This document shows positions 15,151 to 25,000 of a stretch of 27,426 nucleotides of DNA, in pieces. Origin of the DNA: a virus; the IMG/VR virus record IMGVR_UViG_3300027710_000111, positions 1-27,426 of that record. One strand, 5' to 3'. The translations under genes were made by a program, and so were the position numbers. Under the pieces are notes generated by a model, which did not search any database, had not been told where the DNA came from, and was given only the letters and a program-made list of their open reading frames with translations. How positions within the stretch are numbered: position 1 is the stretch's first letter; every line of letters starts with the position of its first letter.

Positions 15151-18100
15151 ATGACTCTTCTCGAAGCTACCATCATTCGCTTGTTCAACACTGCGATTCG
15201 TCGCGGTTGCAATCCGGCAAGTCCGGTGCGCCTTGAACTCGTCGAGAGTGAGCAAGAAGATTCTCGCAAGTTTGTCGTGGTGTGCTCCTACACCGAACCG
15301 ACTTTCAGCGAGATTCCGTATAACGTTCTGTGGCTGGTGATGAACCCGGGTTCTCTCGACCACAAACACATCTACCGCCGTGTGAGCCATATCACCGACG
15401 GCAAGTTCCGTGGCACATGGGAACTGATCACCGCGCAAGAGCAACTGTTCGCAGTCGATCAATACTATCGCCCTGTTGTAGAAACTCCGGCTGACCTCGG
15501 TCTGGACGTGAGTGATCTGACCGTGCCGCACGCCACCTTGAGCGTGATGGGTATCGTGTTGCTGGATGAAGATGAAGCCGACGGTTTGGTGGTAAGTGAC
15601 ACCGACCCGCGCATGTCTGACCCGCGCTATCCGAACCCGCACGACCATCCTGATTATCCGCGCTCGATGATCAAGATCAACGACAGTGCTTACGCGATTC
15701 TCGAAGGCAACTCGCCGAAAGCGGGCGACACGCTTTACCTGACGCGCGCCCACCCCACCGACCGCAATGCGTTTTTCGCACGCTGGGGTAAACTGAGCCC
15801 GTCCGACGTTGAATGGGCTTCTGCTCGTTTGGAGCGTCTGGTTATCAGTCTTCCGGGGAACGCCGCATTCATGGAGCACAACAGCTCTATGGATCTCATC
15901 GGTACTGCGATTTGGACTGACCGCACCGAAGTAGACCCCGCAGGTTTGTCGTGGGAGATTGAAGCCAACGCCATCGGTGTCACCATCGATCCGGCGACTG
16001 GTGTTGTCACTGCTCCGAAACTGCAAGCCGACGTCGATTTGCTGGTGACTGTTTCAATGCGCGATCCGGTGTTCGACGTTATCGTCAAGGGCACCTACAC
16101 TCTGCGCATCGTCTACGTGAAGCAGGAAGCGCAACTGACCTCTATCGAGATCACTGGCGCAACCGACATGCTCCCGGGGACTTCCACCACGTTCGGCGTT
16201 GTTGGTGTTTACGATGATGGCTCTCGCGTCGCAATCGTGCCCGATACTTTCGTTTCCGGTACTCCGGCAGCGCTCGGCCTGAATGGTTACGTCGGCACCG
16301 CCAAACGTGTTCCGCAAGACACTATGGTAACGCTGACCGCTACCAAGGGCGCGCTCTCTGACACGCACGAAGTTCGCATTCGCAAGTTCGTTCCGGTGTC
16401 GCTGGATATTCGTGGCCCTGCGATTGTCGATGAGCACACCGAAGGCACTTACACCGTCCACGTTTCTTACAACGACGGCACGACTGAACAAGTCACTCCG
16501 CTGACCTTCACCATCGACAACCAGCACGCCACCATCAACGGCATGAAGGTAGCCGCTGGTGAAGTTGCTACCGACGAAGCTGCAAAACTTTCTGCATCCT
16601 TCGAGGCGTCCGGCGTAACTGTCAACGCGCAGAAATCTATCACTCTGCGTAACGTCAGCAACCCGCCGACCAAGCGTCCGCAAAGCCTGAACATCATCGG
16701 CCCCGCTACCGTCAACGAGAAGACCTCGCAACAGTACGCCGTGAAAGTGGTGTACGACGATGGCTCTATCGAAGACGTGAAGCCGGAAGAGATCACTTCA
16801 TGGACTGCGCTGGTCGGTACAATCACCGCAACTGGTTTGTTCACTGCGCCTGACGTGACCATCGACACCCTGACCAAGCTGACTGTCAATGCGACTGTCG
16901 CAGGTTATCCGCTGACGAAAGCGATGGACGTCACCATCAAAGCCGAAGTGCTGCCGACTGGTCTGATTGTTTCCGGTGCTGCGTCGCTGATGGAAAACAC
17001 TTCGCAACAGTACACCGTCAAAGTTCAATTCTCCGATGGCACCAGCCGCGCGCTGAATGCTGGTGAGTTGACTGGCTGGACTGTTAGCGGCACGGGTCAC
17101 ACGATCAGCGCAAGTGGTTTGCTGGCCGCTGGTGAAGTCGCTGCGGATACCACGGTTGCGGTCACTGCCAAGGCAACTGTGCAGAGTATCGCACTGACTG
17201 GCAAGATGGACGTGCTGGTGCGCAACGTGTTCGTGAACGAGCCGAGCTACATCGTTATCACTGGCCCGACTACCGTCAACGAAAACACCGACACCCAGTT
17301 CCAAGCTGACGTTTACTATCTCGACGGCGCAGTGCGCAGTGTCGCGCTCGGTGAAATGAAGTCGTGGACTGTGAGCGGTTTCGGAAGCATGACCGTTCAA
17401 GGTATGCTCAAGGCGGGCTCTGTTACCGCTGACAGCCCCGTGACCATCACACTTGCCGTTCTCATCGACGGCAAGACCCTGACCGACACGCACAACGTAA
17501 CGATCAAAGACATTCCGGCACCTACGCCGAGTCACATCGTTATCACTGGCGCGACTTCCGTCAACGAGGGCAGCACTTCGCAGTTCCAAGCTGACGTGTA
17601 CTTCACCGACGGCACTGTGCGCGCGATCATCCCTGCTGAAATGACGCAGTGGTCGGTCGATGCGAACGGCACTATCGACGCCACTGGCCGCTTTACTGCT
17701 GCCTCGGTTACTGGTGATCAGCCTGCGGTGCTGACGTTGAAGGCGACGGTCGATGGCAAGGTCATGACTGACACGCACAATCTCACGGTTAAGGACTCCA
17801 ACCCGTCTGTGTTGAACGCGCTCATCAAGGGCACCACTCCAATCAACGAAAACACTTCGTCTTCGTATACCGCTGTACTGCGCCTGTCGAACAACACCGA
17901 AGTTGCGCCGACCAAGTACATCAAGTGGGAAGTTCTTTCCGGTGTGGGTTCGTTCGCTGATCCGCTGATCGGTACTCTGGTCGTGCCGAAGGTCATGGCG
18001 ACTCAAATCACCAAGATCAAAGTCACGGTCGAATACAACGGCACGCAGTACAGCTCGACGCTCGACGTCACTGTCACCAACTTGAGTAACATCATGTCGA

Positions 18101-19089
18101 TGGCGCTCGTTGGCCCCGCTTCGATCAACGAAGGTCTGAACGCGACTTACAAAATGGTTGCGACGATGGAAGACGGCACCACTGCCGATTTCACCACGCC
18201 AACTCTGTCGTTCGTTCAAGCAACTTCCGCCGCCACTATCAGCGGCCAGAAAGTTACCGCTGCACAAGTTAGCGCGGACACCACTGTCAAGTTGCGCGGC
18301 ACCGTTTCCGCAGAAGGGAAATCGTGGACTGCCGACCTCGACGTAGTTATCAAGAATATTCCGGTAACGCTGTCGAGCATTGCAATCAGCGGCCCGACCA
18401 CCGTCGAAGAGAAGAAGACTGGTAACTACACCTGTCTGGCGACCATGAGCGACGGAAGCACGAAGAACGTGACTCCTTCGTGGTCAATTCAATCGGCTGG
18501 CGGCCTGACTGGTCTCGCGATCAGTTCAAGCGGCGTGTTGACCACTGTCGAAGTAACTGCGAACACCGTTATCACGCTGGCCGCAACTTACTCCGAAGGT
18601 GGCGTGTCGAAAACCGCAACCTATGCGGTGACGATCACCAACGTTGCAGCACCTCCCGCAGGCGGTGTGAAGTTCGGTATCCGCCGTCAAGTTGCGAGCT
18701 TGGCAGAAATGTCGAGTCAGGCTTTCCTCGATAGCTTGACCACTACACTGTCCGGTAACAACGGCGACCGCGTGACTATTCCCGCGAACTCCACGACTGG
18801 CGACTCCGACAATCCGGCAGCGACTCGCGCCTATGTGGCATGGCCGAAAGCAACTCACGGCTGGGGCTACTTCCGAACCTTCGACCCGCAAACTGGTCAA
18901 TACGGTTTCGAAGGATCGTGGGATGGTGCGCTGGATATTCTGGGCGGTTACGTGTTCGATGGCCCTGCCGAAGTCACCATCGGCGGCGTGCCTTATGTCG
19001 TGTATCGTACCGACTGGCCGTTCGACCAAATGCCGTACATCTATGAGATCTCATACAACTCCACGGACAAACGTTCTGGTATCAAGTAA
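15151..19089 (+). CDS. Giant tail fibre/adhesin-like protein: paralogue module, about ten Ig-like repeats and a C-terminal tip domain, 1312 aa
   Basis: ATG 15151 follows GGGGTGA. Residues 1-170 are the third copy of the module shared with the two preceding genes (NVLWLVMNPG, IYRRV, GTWELITAQ), closing with DPRYPNPHDHPDYPR. From about residue 230 to 1165 come about ten Ig-like (bacterial Ig, BIG2-like) repeats starting near residues 230, 329, 416, 511, 603, 699, 794, 889, 982 and 1075, each with a phrase like ITGPTTVNE followed by a YxxDG turn; the period is about 90-96 residues. Residues 1171-1312 form a different domain (FGIRRQVASLAEM ... FEGSWDGAL ... YRTDWPFDQMPY) suited to a receptor-binding tip. 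The whole reads as an extended fibre: base, stalk, tip. A C-terminal enzyme is not seen. Similar Ig-bearing phage proteins act in host adsorption. Confidence 0.85.
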   Translation: MTLLEATIIRLFNTAIRRGCNPASPVRLELVESEQEDSRKFVVVCSYTEPTFSEIPYNVLWLVMNPGSLDHKHIYRRVSHITDGKFRGTWELITAQEQLFAVDQYYRPVVETPADLGLDVSDLTVPHATLSVMGIVLLDEDEADGLVVSDTDPRMSDPRYPNPHDHPDYPRSMIKINDSAYAILEGNSPKAGDTLYLTRAHPTDRNAFFARWGKLSPSDVEWASARLERLVISLPGNAAFMEHNSSMDLIGTAIWTDRTEVDPAGLSWEIEANAIGVTIDPATGVVTAPKLQADVDLLVTVSMRDPVFDVIVKGTYTLRIVYVKQEAQLTSIEITGATDMLPGTSTTFGVVGVYDDGSRVAIVPDTFVSGTPAALGLNGYVGTAKRVPQDTMVTLTATKGALSDTHEVRIRKFVPVSLDIRGPAIVDEHTEGTYTVHVSYNDGTTEQVTPLTFTIDNQHATINGMKVAAGEVATDEAAKLSASFEASGVTVNAQKSITLRNVSNPPTKRPQSLNIIGPATVNEKTSQQYAVKVVYDDGSIEDVKPEEITSWTALVGTITATGLFTAPDVTIDTLTKLTVNATVAGYPLTKAMDVTIKAEVLPTGLIVSGAASLMENTSQQYTVKVQFSDGTSRALNAGELTGWTVSGTGHTISASGLLAAGEVAADTTVAVTAKATVQSIALTGKMDVLVRNVFVNEPSYIVITGPTTVNENTDTQFQADVYYLDGAVRSVALGEMKSWTVSGFGSMTVQGMLKAGSVTADSPVTITLAVLIDGKTLTDTHNVTIKDIPAPTPSHIVITGATSVNEGSTSQFQADVYFTDGTVRAIIPAEMTQWSVDANGTIDATGRFTAASVTGDQPAVLTLKATVDGKVMTDTHNLTVKDSNPSVLNALIKGTTPINENTSSSYTAVLRLSNNTEVAPTKYIKWEVLSGVGSFADPLIGTLVVPKVMATQITKIKVTVEYNGTQYSSTLDVTVTNLSNIMSMALVGPASINEGLNATYKMVATMEDGTTADFTTPTLSFVQATSAATISGQKVTAAQVSADTTVKLRGTVSAEGKSWTADLDVVIKNIPVTLSSIAISGPTTVEEKKTGNYTCLATMSDGSTKNVTPSWSIQSAGGLTGLAISSSGVLTTVEVTANTVITLAATYSEGGVSKTATYAVTITNVAAPPAGGVKFGIRRQVASLAEMSSQAFLDSLTTTLSGNNGDRVTIPANSTTGDSDNPAATRAYVAWPKATHGWGYFRTFDPQTGQYGFEGSWDGALDILGGYVFDGPAEVTIGGVPYVVYRTDWPFDQMPYIYEISYNSTDKRSGIK
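17251..17815 (+). repeat. Direct repeats of Ig-like units 6 and 7 within the fibre gene, period 285 bases
   Basis: ATCGTTATCACTGGC at 17251 recurs at 17536, exactly 285 bases (95 codons) later. Both are followed by highly similar DNA (CGTCAACGA..., then CAGTTCCAAGCTGACGT). The nucleotide match is closer than among the other Ig units, which points to a recent duplication or ongoing recombination. Confidence 0.85.
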
Positions 19090-19106
19090 GAGATCGGGAG
19101 AACTAA

Positions 19107-19898
19107 ATGCCAATCTACATGAACGCATTTCTTCTCCCTTCCAGTCCATCACTTCCGTTTCTTTTGGAAGACGTGTATGTCAAAGGGGGCTACCGCACGG
19201 TAGCCCTCGATGCCGACATGGACAAGATCCACAGCTTCGCACGTAAAGAAGGTATGATGGCTTACTCGATTGAGAGTAAGCTCACGTACCAACTCGGTGC
19301 GGATAAGAAAACGTGGACTCCGTTCAAGCCGGGTGGGGAAGAAGTTGAATTCAACATCCTCGATCACGTCGATACCGAAAATCCGTTGATGATGACTCCG
19401 GTTGGGAAGAAGCAAGTTATTTCGTTGATGAACAGTCAGAAGATCCCGCCCGCACCTGGAGCAGGATACACGCTTATGTCCGATGCGACTGGCGGGTTGA
19501 TGTGGGTGGATTTGTCTGGCGCGCAGAATCGCGGCCAGCGCGGTGCGTTTGAGTTTGAAGCGCCTGATTATATCCAACCCGGTCAGCAATATGACTTTTC
19601 GTTCACTGCGTCAGCGACGATGCTCCTAATTGACGTAATTTTGTCTGCTGCTGAGATTGACTTGAAGATTTTCTCTTCGAGCGCGCGCGACGATCTGAAC
19701 CCGTATCACTTCATCAGTTCTGCTGACATGAAGCAAGATGTGGGTATTCGTTATGAGAACGGCAAAGCTGTTAAGCTGCGGCGCTATTCATTCTTAGCTG
19801 CCAACGGCAACGGTAAGACTCTGTTTTGTCGTTTCCTCAACGTAGGCTCTGCGCAGGCGAAGCCAACTCTCAAAATCAACTACCTGACTCTGGAGTAA
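19107..19898 (+). CDS. Probable tail fibre/baseplate protein, 263 aa
   Basis: ATG 19107 lies seven bases after CGGGAG. Residues 18-75 contain VYVKGGYRTVALDADMDKIH and RKEGMMAYSIESKLTYQLG, a phrase like the one at the start of many phage tail fibre and structural proteins (KGG-x-R-x-V-A, then RK-x-GM-x-x-Y). After a Pro/Gly linker near residue 115 (PPAPGAGYTLMS), residues 145-263 look like an all-beta domain of the type that binds or trimerises. There are no catalytic motifs. It stands between the large Ig-repeat fibre and two paralogous virion proteins, four bases before the next start. A hairpin lies inside its early codons at 19185-19208. Confidence 0.8.
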   Translation: MPIYMNAFLLPSSPSLPFLLEDVYVKGGYRTVALDADMDKIHSFARKEGMMAYSIESKLTYQLGADKKTWTPFKPGGEEVEFNILDHVDTENPLMMTPVGKKQVISLMNSQKIPPAPGAGYTLMSDATGGLMWVDLSGAQNRGQRGAFEFEAPDYIQPGQQYDFSFTASATMLLIDVILSAAEIDLKIFSSSARDDLNPYHFISSADMKQDVGIRYENGKAVKLRRYSFLAANGNGKTLFCRFLNVGSAQAKPTLKINYLTLE

Positions 19899-19901
19899 GC
19901 G

Positions 19902-20849
19902 ATGGCGTCAATCATCGAAAGAAACATTGTTGGCCTTGAGGAACTTGCGCGTGTCGCTGCACAAAAGCTGGTTAACATCGGCTTCATTGTGACTCACGTC
20001 GATAACGTTGCAAGCACCACCATCACCCCAACGTCGAAACGCATCGTGCTTAGTGCGCCTGTCGTTGTTGACGCCAAGGTGGATGATGAGCCTTGGGCCA
20101 TCGTGTTTGAAGGTCAAGATCAGGGGCGCTGGCTGTCAGCCAACATTGTACCGACTCAACAAATTCTCCCGAACGGCGCAGTTGCCAAGCTCGATGAGAA
20201 AGTTGAAGCCGGACGCCTCTCCACTGGCGCAAACACCGAGCGTTACTTCATCGACTTGACTGCGTGGGGCGTTTCCAAAGACGCTGACTATGCAGCAATT
20301 CCGTTCACGCTGTTTATCTCCAATACCAACCACGGCATTTCGATGCACGTTTGTATTGAAGGGATGGATGGCTCGGGCCGTGCGTATAGCTGGTTCGTGT
20401 GTCAGCGCGGCGTGAACGAAGCCACGATGCAAGTTCCTGTTCGCTCTCCGCTGTTCTGCGTGTTCAAGGCAGAAGGCACGGGCGACCCTGACAAGCTCAA
20501 CGCGAACGAAGTTCTGCGCTACACCGTGCGAGAGTCCGACATTCATGCGGCTGCTCTTCCGGTTACTGCGTGCAGTTTCGCTCCTGACGTTACTCCGATC
20601 ATCAACGTCCTTCAACAGGTGTCGGTGACTCCGGAGAATAACGCCGTGGTTCAGTTCCCGAAGCGTATCAACACGCATCGGCATACCTACTCCCTGTTGC
20701 TTGACATGCTCGGGTATATCTCGGCCGACATTATGTCTGCTGATAGCGAAGTGCCTGTCACGTTTACCGGACAGCCGGAACGCAAGTATCTGGCCATGAA
20801 TGCGAACGGTGCAAACAACCGTGGTGTTCGAATTCTTCTCCACAAGTAA
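19902..20849 (+). CDS. Virion protein, 315 aa, paralogue of the following gene
   Basis: ATG 19902 has GGAG six bases upstream. The protein clearly shares its second half with the next gene: SWFVCQRGVN and NWFCIQRAIN; SPLFCVF and APLFCLY; LRYTVRESDIHA and MRFTVRESDLNA; INTHRHTYSLLLDMLGY and LNTHRHSYPYEIDMIGY; and NNRGVRILLHK matching RNTGMRLFLLE at the end. The first half (residues 1-130) aligns more loosely around EPWAIVFE and QPWRLCFK. No enzymatic motif is visible. The pair most likely form structural parts of the virion, perhaps tail or fibre sleeve; which part is not evident. It is 72 residues shorter than its partner, mainly by lacking an insert near residue 105. Confidence 0.85.
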   Translation: MASIIERNIVGLEELARVAAQKLVNIGFIVTHVDNVASTTITPTSKRIVLSAPVVVDAKVDDEPWAIVFEGQDQGRWLSANIVPTQQILPNGAVAKLDEKVEAGRLSTGANTERYFIDLTAWGVSKDADYAAIPFTLFISNTNHGISMHVCIEGMDGSGRAYSWFVCQRGVNEATMQVPVRSPLFCVFKAEGTGDPDKLNANEVLRYTVRESDIHAAALPVTACSFAPDVTPIINVLQQVSVTPENNAVVQFPKRINTHRHTYSLLLDMLGYISADIMSADSEVPVTFTGQPERKYLAMNANGANNRGVRILLHK

Positions 20850-20863
20850 GAGGATGATAAATC

Positions 20864-22027
20864 ATGCCTATCTTCAAGCAAGCGACTGGTTTTGATGACC
20901 AGCGTAAACTGTACCGCGCAATCGCCCAAGATCTGGTGAAGGGCGGTATGGCACTGGTGTCGGTGAACGGTGACAACACCCAAACCGATCCAGCGAACAT
21001 TCCCGAAGATGTCGCCACTCTGGTTCTGGCTGCCACTCCTACTATGGACCCGGTAGCCGACGATCAGCCGTGGCGTCTGTGCTTCAAGCTGACCAAGGAC
21101 ACCGTGCGCGCGTACGCTGCGACTCCGTTGCAGATTCTCGACGACGGCACCGTTTCTGTTTCCGGTAAGAGCACTGTTACTCAGTCTGGCGCTCCCGGTC
21201 AGCCGAACACCAGCGCGTCTTTCCCGTTCTACTCCGGCACCATCGGCAACTACCGTCCGGAAGTTGCTGGCACTGGCACCACTCCGGAAGACATTGCGCA
21301 GCGTGATACCTACTTCTATCATCGCGGCCTGATCGCCAAGGGCGAAACTCTGGCGAAAGGCTCTCTGCAATTCGCTGTTGACCCGAACCCTGCGAACCTG
21401 TTCCTCGCCGACCAGTCTGCAACTCCGTTCTCCTACGCGGTTTCTGTTTCCGCGCACGGTATCGCGATTGTGACCAACGTCGAAGCTCAGGACGATCTGG
21501 GCTGCCGTCAGAACTGGTTCTGTATCCAACGTGCAATCAATCCGGACGGCACCGTCGTTGTGACGGGTAAAGCTCCGCTGTTCTGTCTGTATTCCTGCTA
21601 CGGCGGCGGCGCTGCTGACGCGAACACTGTTGTTCCGTTGGGCATCATGCGCTTCACCGTTCGCGAATCTGATCTGAACGCTCCGGCTCCGGCCACTTCC
21701 GCTGTGGCTCACACTCCGGACTCCAACGCTGTGATGAACCCCATCCAGCAAGTTACCTTCAACGAAAACAACCGTTACGACTTCCGCTTCCCTGCTGGTC
21801 TGAACACTCACCGTCACAGCTACCCGTACGAGATCGACATGATCGGTTACGGTTCTGCGGACGTGAGTTCTCAGCGCATCGGTATCGAAGTGCAAGTTTA
21901 CGGCGAAGTCAAAGACGGCCAGCCGTTGCTGCGTAAGTATCGCGCGCAAGCTGCGAACTCTCCGCGCAACACCGGTATGCGTCTGTTCCTGCTTGAGCAG
22001 GGCGGTGGCATCGTCGCGCAGCCGTAA
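20864..22027 (+). CDS. Virion protein, 387 aa, likely abundant; paralogue of the preceding gene
   Basis: ATG 20864 follows AGAGGA at a nine-base spacing. It is the longer paralogue of the preceding gene, with conserved blocks QPWRLCFK, NWFCIQRAIN, APLFCLYSCY, MRFTVRESDL and NTHRHSYPYEIDMIGY. Codon use is visibly more uniform than in the neighbours (CTG, GGT/GGC, CGT, GTT, TCT, ACC), as is usual for highly made structural proteins, and a very strong terminator follows. This suggests a major virion component made in many copies, possibly a main fibre or decoration protein. No enzyme motif is visible. The exact role cannot be assigned from sequence. Confidence 0.85.
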   Translation: MPIFKQATGFDDQRKLYRAIAQDLVKGGMALVSVNGDNTQTDPANIPEDVATLVLAATPTMDPVADDQPWRLCFKLTKDTVRAYAATPLQILDDGTVSVSGKSTVTQSGAPGQPNTSASFPFYSGTIGNYRPEVAGTGTTPEDIAQRDTYFYHRGLIAKGETLAKGSLQFAVDPNPANLFLADQSATPFSYAVSVSAHGIAIVTNVEAQDDLGCRQNWFCIQRAINPDGTVVVTGKAPLFCLYSCYGGGAADANTVVPLGIMRFTVRESDLNAPAPATSAVAHTPDSNAVMNPIQQVTFNENNRYDFRFPAGLNTHRHSYPYEIDMIGYGSADVSSQRIGIEVQVYGEVKDGQPLLRKYRAQAANSPRNTGMRLFLLEQGGGIVAQP

Positions 22028-22052
22028 TGTGACGTCACGTTGTGACCCCGAG

Positions 22053-22079
22053 AGGGCAGCCTTCGGGCTGCCCTTTTTT
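22053..22079 (+). terminator. Near-perfect intrinsic terminator with TTCG loop
   Basis: AGGGCAGCC - TTCG - GGCTGCCCT is a perfect 9-bp stem closed by a stable TTCG tetraloop, followed by TTTTTT. It ends the tail operon. The 25 bases between the stop and the hairpin contain the palindrome GTGACGTCAC (22029-22038). Confidence 0.96.
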
Positions 22080-22099
22080 CACTTCTGCGAGGTGCTTCC

Positions 22100-25000
22100 G
22101 TGAAATATATTATTTCTGACACCAACCAAGTTGATACGCTAAATGTCGGCGAGCTTGGTGTTACGAGCACATGCAGAATCTTGGGTAGCGCGGTATTCAA
22201 ATCCAACGGCCTGAATGCAATCACTATCACGGGCGTGACTGATCTCGAAATCGAGTTGCGTCCGAACGTTTACGATGAGGTTGCGTTTGCCGAAGTGTTT
22301 GTCGCAGACACTCGCGCAGAAGAGTACGTGATTCTGACTCCGGAATACGCCAAGCGCTGGCAACTTCCGTTCTTGTCCGGCGGACTCACCGAGCACATGG
22401 TAGGTGGATACAAAAAAGAATTCTACTACCGCGATTTGAGTGACCCCGCTGCTGACGCCGTTGAGCAGGGCACCACCGCACTCGACCCAAGCCTGCATCC
22501 TTACCTGACGAAGATTCTTATCTCTGATCAGGATCGTCTCCGCGCTGTTCACTACAATGCCGAGACCGTTCCGCCCAAGTGGCGCATCATGGAGACCGGA
22601 CGCCAACGCCCGATTGCATACGGTATCGCACGTCTCGATGGCGACCGTCGTCGTCAAGCAGTCGTAACTGCACAAGGCCGCATCTATTGGTTTGACCATG
22701 AAGACGTTGCCGAAGGAAGTTCCGATCTGTCGGCCCAATTCTACAGCGCCGAGTTCATTCGTGAGAAGGGCGAGATTGTAGGATTGGTTGCATGTACTAG
22801 CGGCGGCACTCTGCAAGTCTTCAACGTCAACGTGGCAACTCGCACGGTAGCTTTGAAGTTCCGCGATAGCTCACGGCGCTGGCTCAACGCGCGTCAACTG
22901 CCCGAATCCAGAAACCTGATCGCGGTTTCCGCTGGCGGTCTGGGTAACGTGTTCAGTGTGAACGTGGATACCAAAGCAGTCGCCGGAATACTCGCCAACT
23001 TCCACGGCCTGCGCTCGGTTACGGACGCCGCTGGTGAAGGTGTTGTTGCGCTCGACGTTGACGGCAATTGCAAACTCGTTAGTCTGACGGGTGACGTTCT
23101 TCGCTCGTTCACTGCTCCGGTTATGCCGTTGCAGTTTGTCGATCCTCGCGTTGCTCACGAAGGTGCGTACACCACGGGCACCGATTTGATTATTGGTGGT
23201 CAGCCAGTTGGCTACGCAGAACCCAACACGTTGGGCGTACACGTAGTTAATGGCAAGCGTTACGCCATCAGCAATCCACGCGAACGCGATTTGGCGTATG
23301 CTCTGTCGTCTGACGACATGAAGCCGACGATTGAAGTCCTGCGCAAGATTGTTGACGGGAACACTGTCATTCTCGAAGTGCGCGTTACCGGAAAGGATGG
23401 CATTGCGTATCCGATCTCGGTCGCCGAATCTACTCCGGCCCTTGCCGTGTACCCTGCGGACGTTGCTAAGACAATCACTCACGCATATTCTGGTGACGTG
23501 GTTCAGTTGCGGATCCCTGCGGCTTCGGTACGCGATAACAAGATGTTCTTCGCTATCGGGCGTTCGGCACTTGTTGAGGGCGTGCTGCCTGACTCAATTC
23601 CCAATCCGTTTAAGATTGACGACATTGAAGGCGCGGTTATCGGTGAGCAGTCATTCACACTGCCATTCACGCCGAAAGGTTACGACGCACCTGCGGTAAT
23701 CAAATCCAATGGCGAGATTTGGGTGAACGATGTTGTCGTGGAAAGCGGCTCGCTCATCCAACCCGGTTCCACGATTCGCATCAAGGTCACTCACGGCCCC
23801 GCCACCGTATCCCCTTGGTGGTGTGAAATTGGTGGCGTGCGTGCAACGTTCTTCTCAATGTCGAACCCTCAGCGCGTCACGCCTCCGACTATTGGACGCG
23901 CATACGCCCCGCGCACCAAGATTGAATCGAAGCCGATCATCAACCCGTACACCGACGCCGAGCTGATCTTTGAATTGTCATCCGCAATGGGTAACATCAA
24001 AGACCGTGAAGGCGTGCGGTCGGTGGTGCTTGGCCCAGGTCAGCATGTGATTCTTGAGTTCGACGTCGGTGAGTTTGGGCGTTACGAGATTCCGTACCGT
24101 TTCGGTCGGTCTGACCACGTTTGGAAAGTGTGGGCCGATGACCATTTCCTCGACCCGTACCCGACTACGCGCGAAGCCGAACGGCATGTAGAAGCCGAGT
24201 CGCCTGCGTTTTTGTTCGCTGCGATTCCGTCCGACTTCTTCATGCTTGCAGCCGTCCCCGCTGGTATCATTCCGACGCTTGATGGAGTATTCATCGACGC
24301 TCCGGCAGACGCTCGCGAATATAACTCAGAGTCGCGCGAAGTAGAGCTTACGCCTGCAAGCGTGCTGACTTACACAGGCATTCCGTTCTCCGGAGGCCGA
24401 GAGCTGGACTTCGGTGACGTGGTTGCGCGTTGGGTGTATCCGCCGAAACTTGCGGATTCCTTCGTCGATAGTGACATGGTTATCACGCTGCCCGCCGCTA
24501 AAGTCAACGTCGTTGTTGATCATGTTGAGACTGCGCCTGCGCTGCCGACAACCATTGCCGAAGTGTCGCATGATCCTGAAATCGTCATGCACCGACACCA
24601 AGGCCAACCGATTCGTACTTACGCAACTTACGATGCCGTGTTCGGTGTTGATGGTGTTGCTGCACCTGTCGCATGGGGCTCCGAGAAGTACGAACCGGAA
24701 GCGCGTCAGATTCGGATGCCGAGTTCGTTTGAGCGCCGCACTCCTGTTTCTGTTCGTCCGCCGCAGACACACGAAATTGATAGCGCAACCTATCACGCAC
24801 CGCAGCCAAGACCCGCGCATGAAATTCAAAGCGCGCCTGCACTTGCGCGGCACATTCCGCCGATGCAATCGTGGTACGGAAAAGACTATCAGTTCCGCGC
24901 GCTGACCAAGAGCTATCAGCCTGATTCGTTTAATTTCCATCAGTACATTGATCCCGCTGCATACAAGCTCGAAGGCGTTACGCCTCATGCCCAGCCGATC

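Noticed and set aside
16798-18267. Long open frame on the minus strand (489 codons) across the Ig-repeat gene
   Set aside because: It lies wholly within a well-supported + strand gene with repeated domains; its residues are a His/Arg/Asp/Val-rich by-product of the codon pattern and show no family signature or ribosome site.
19185-19208. Internal hairpin as a terminator
   Set aside because: No T run follows and it lies inside a clearly coding region.
20687-21949. Long open frame on the minus strand (420 codons) opposite the paralogous virion genes
   Set aside because: The + strand genes here are clear paralogues of each other, so conservation is on that strand; the minus frame spans two genes and their gap with no plausible product.
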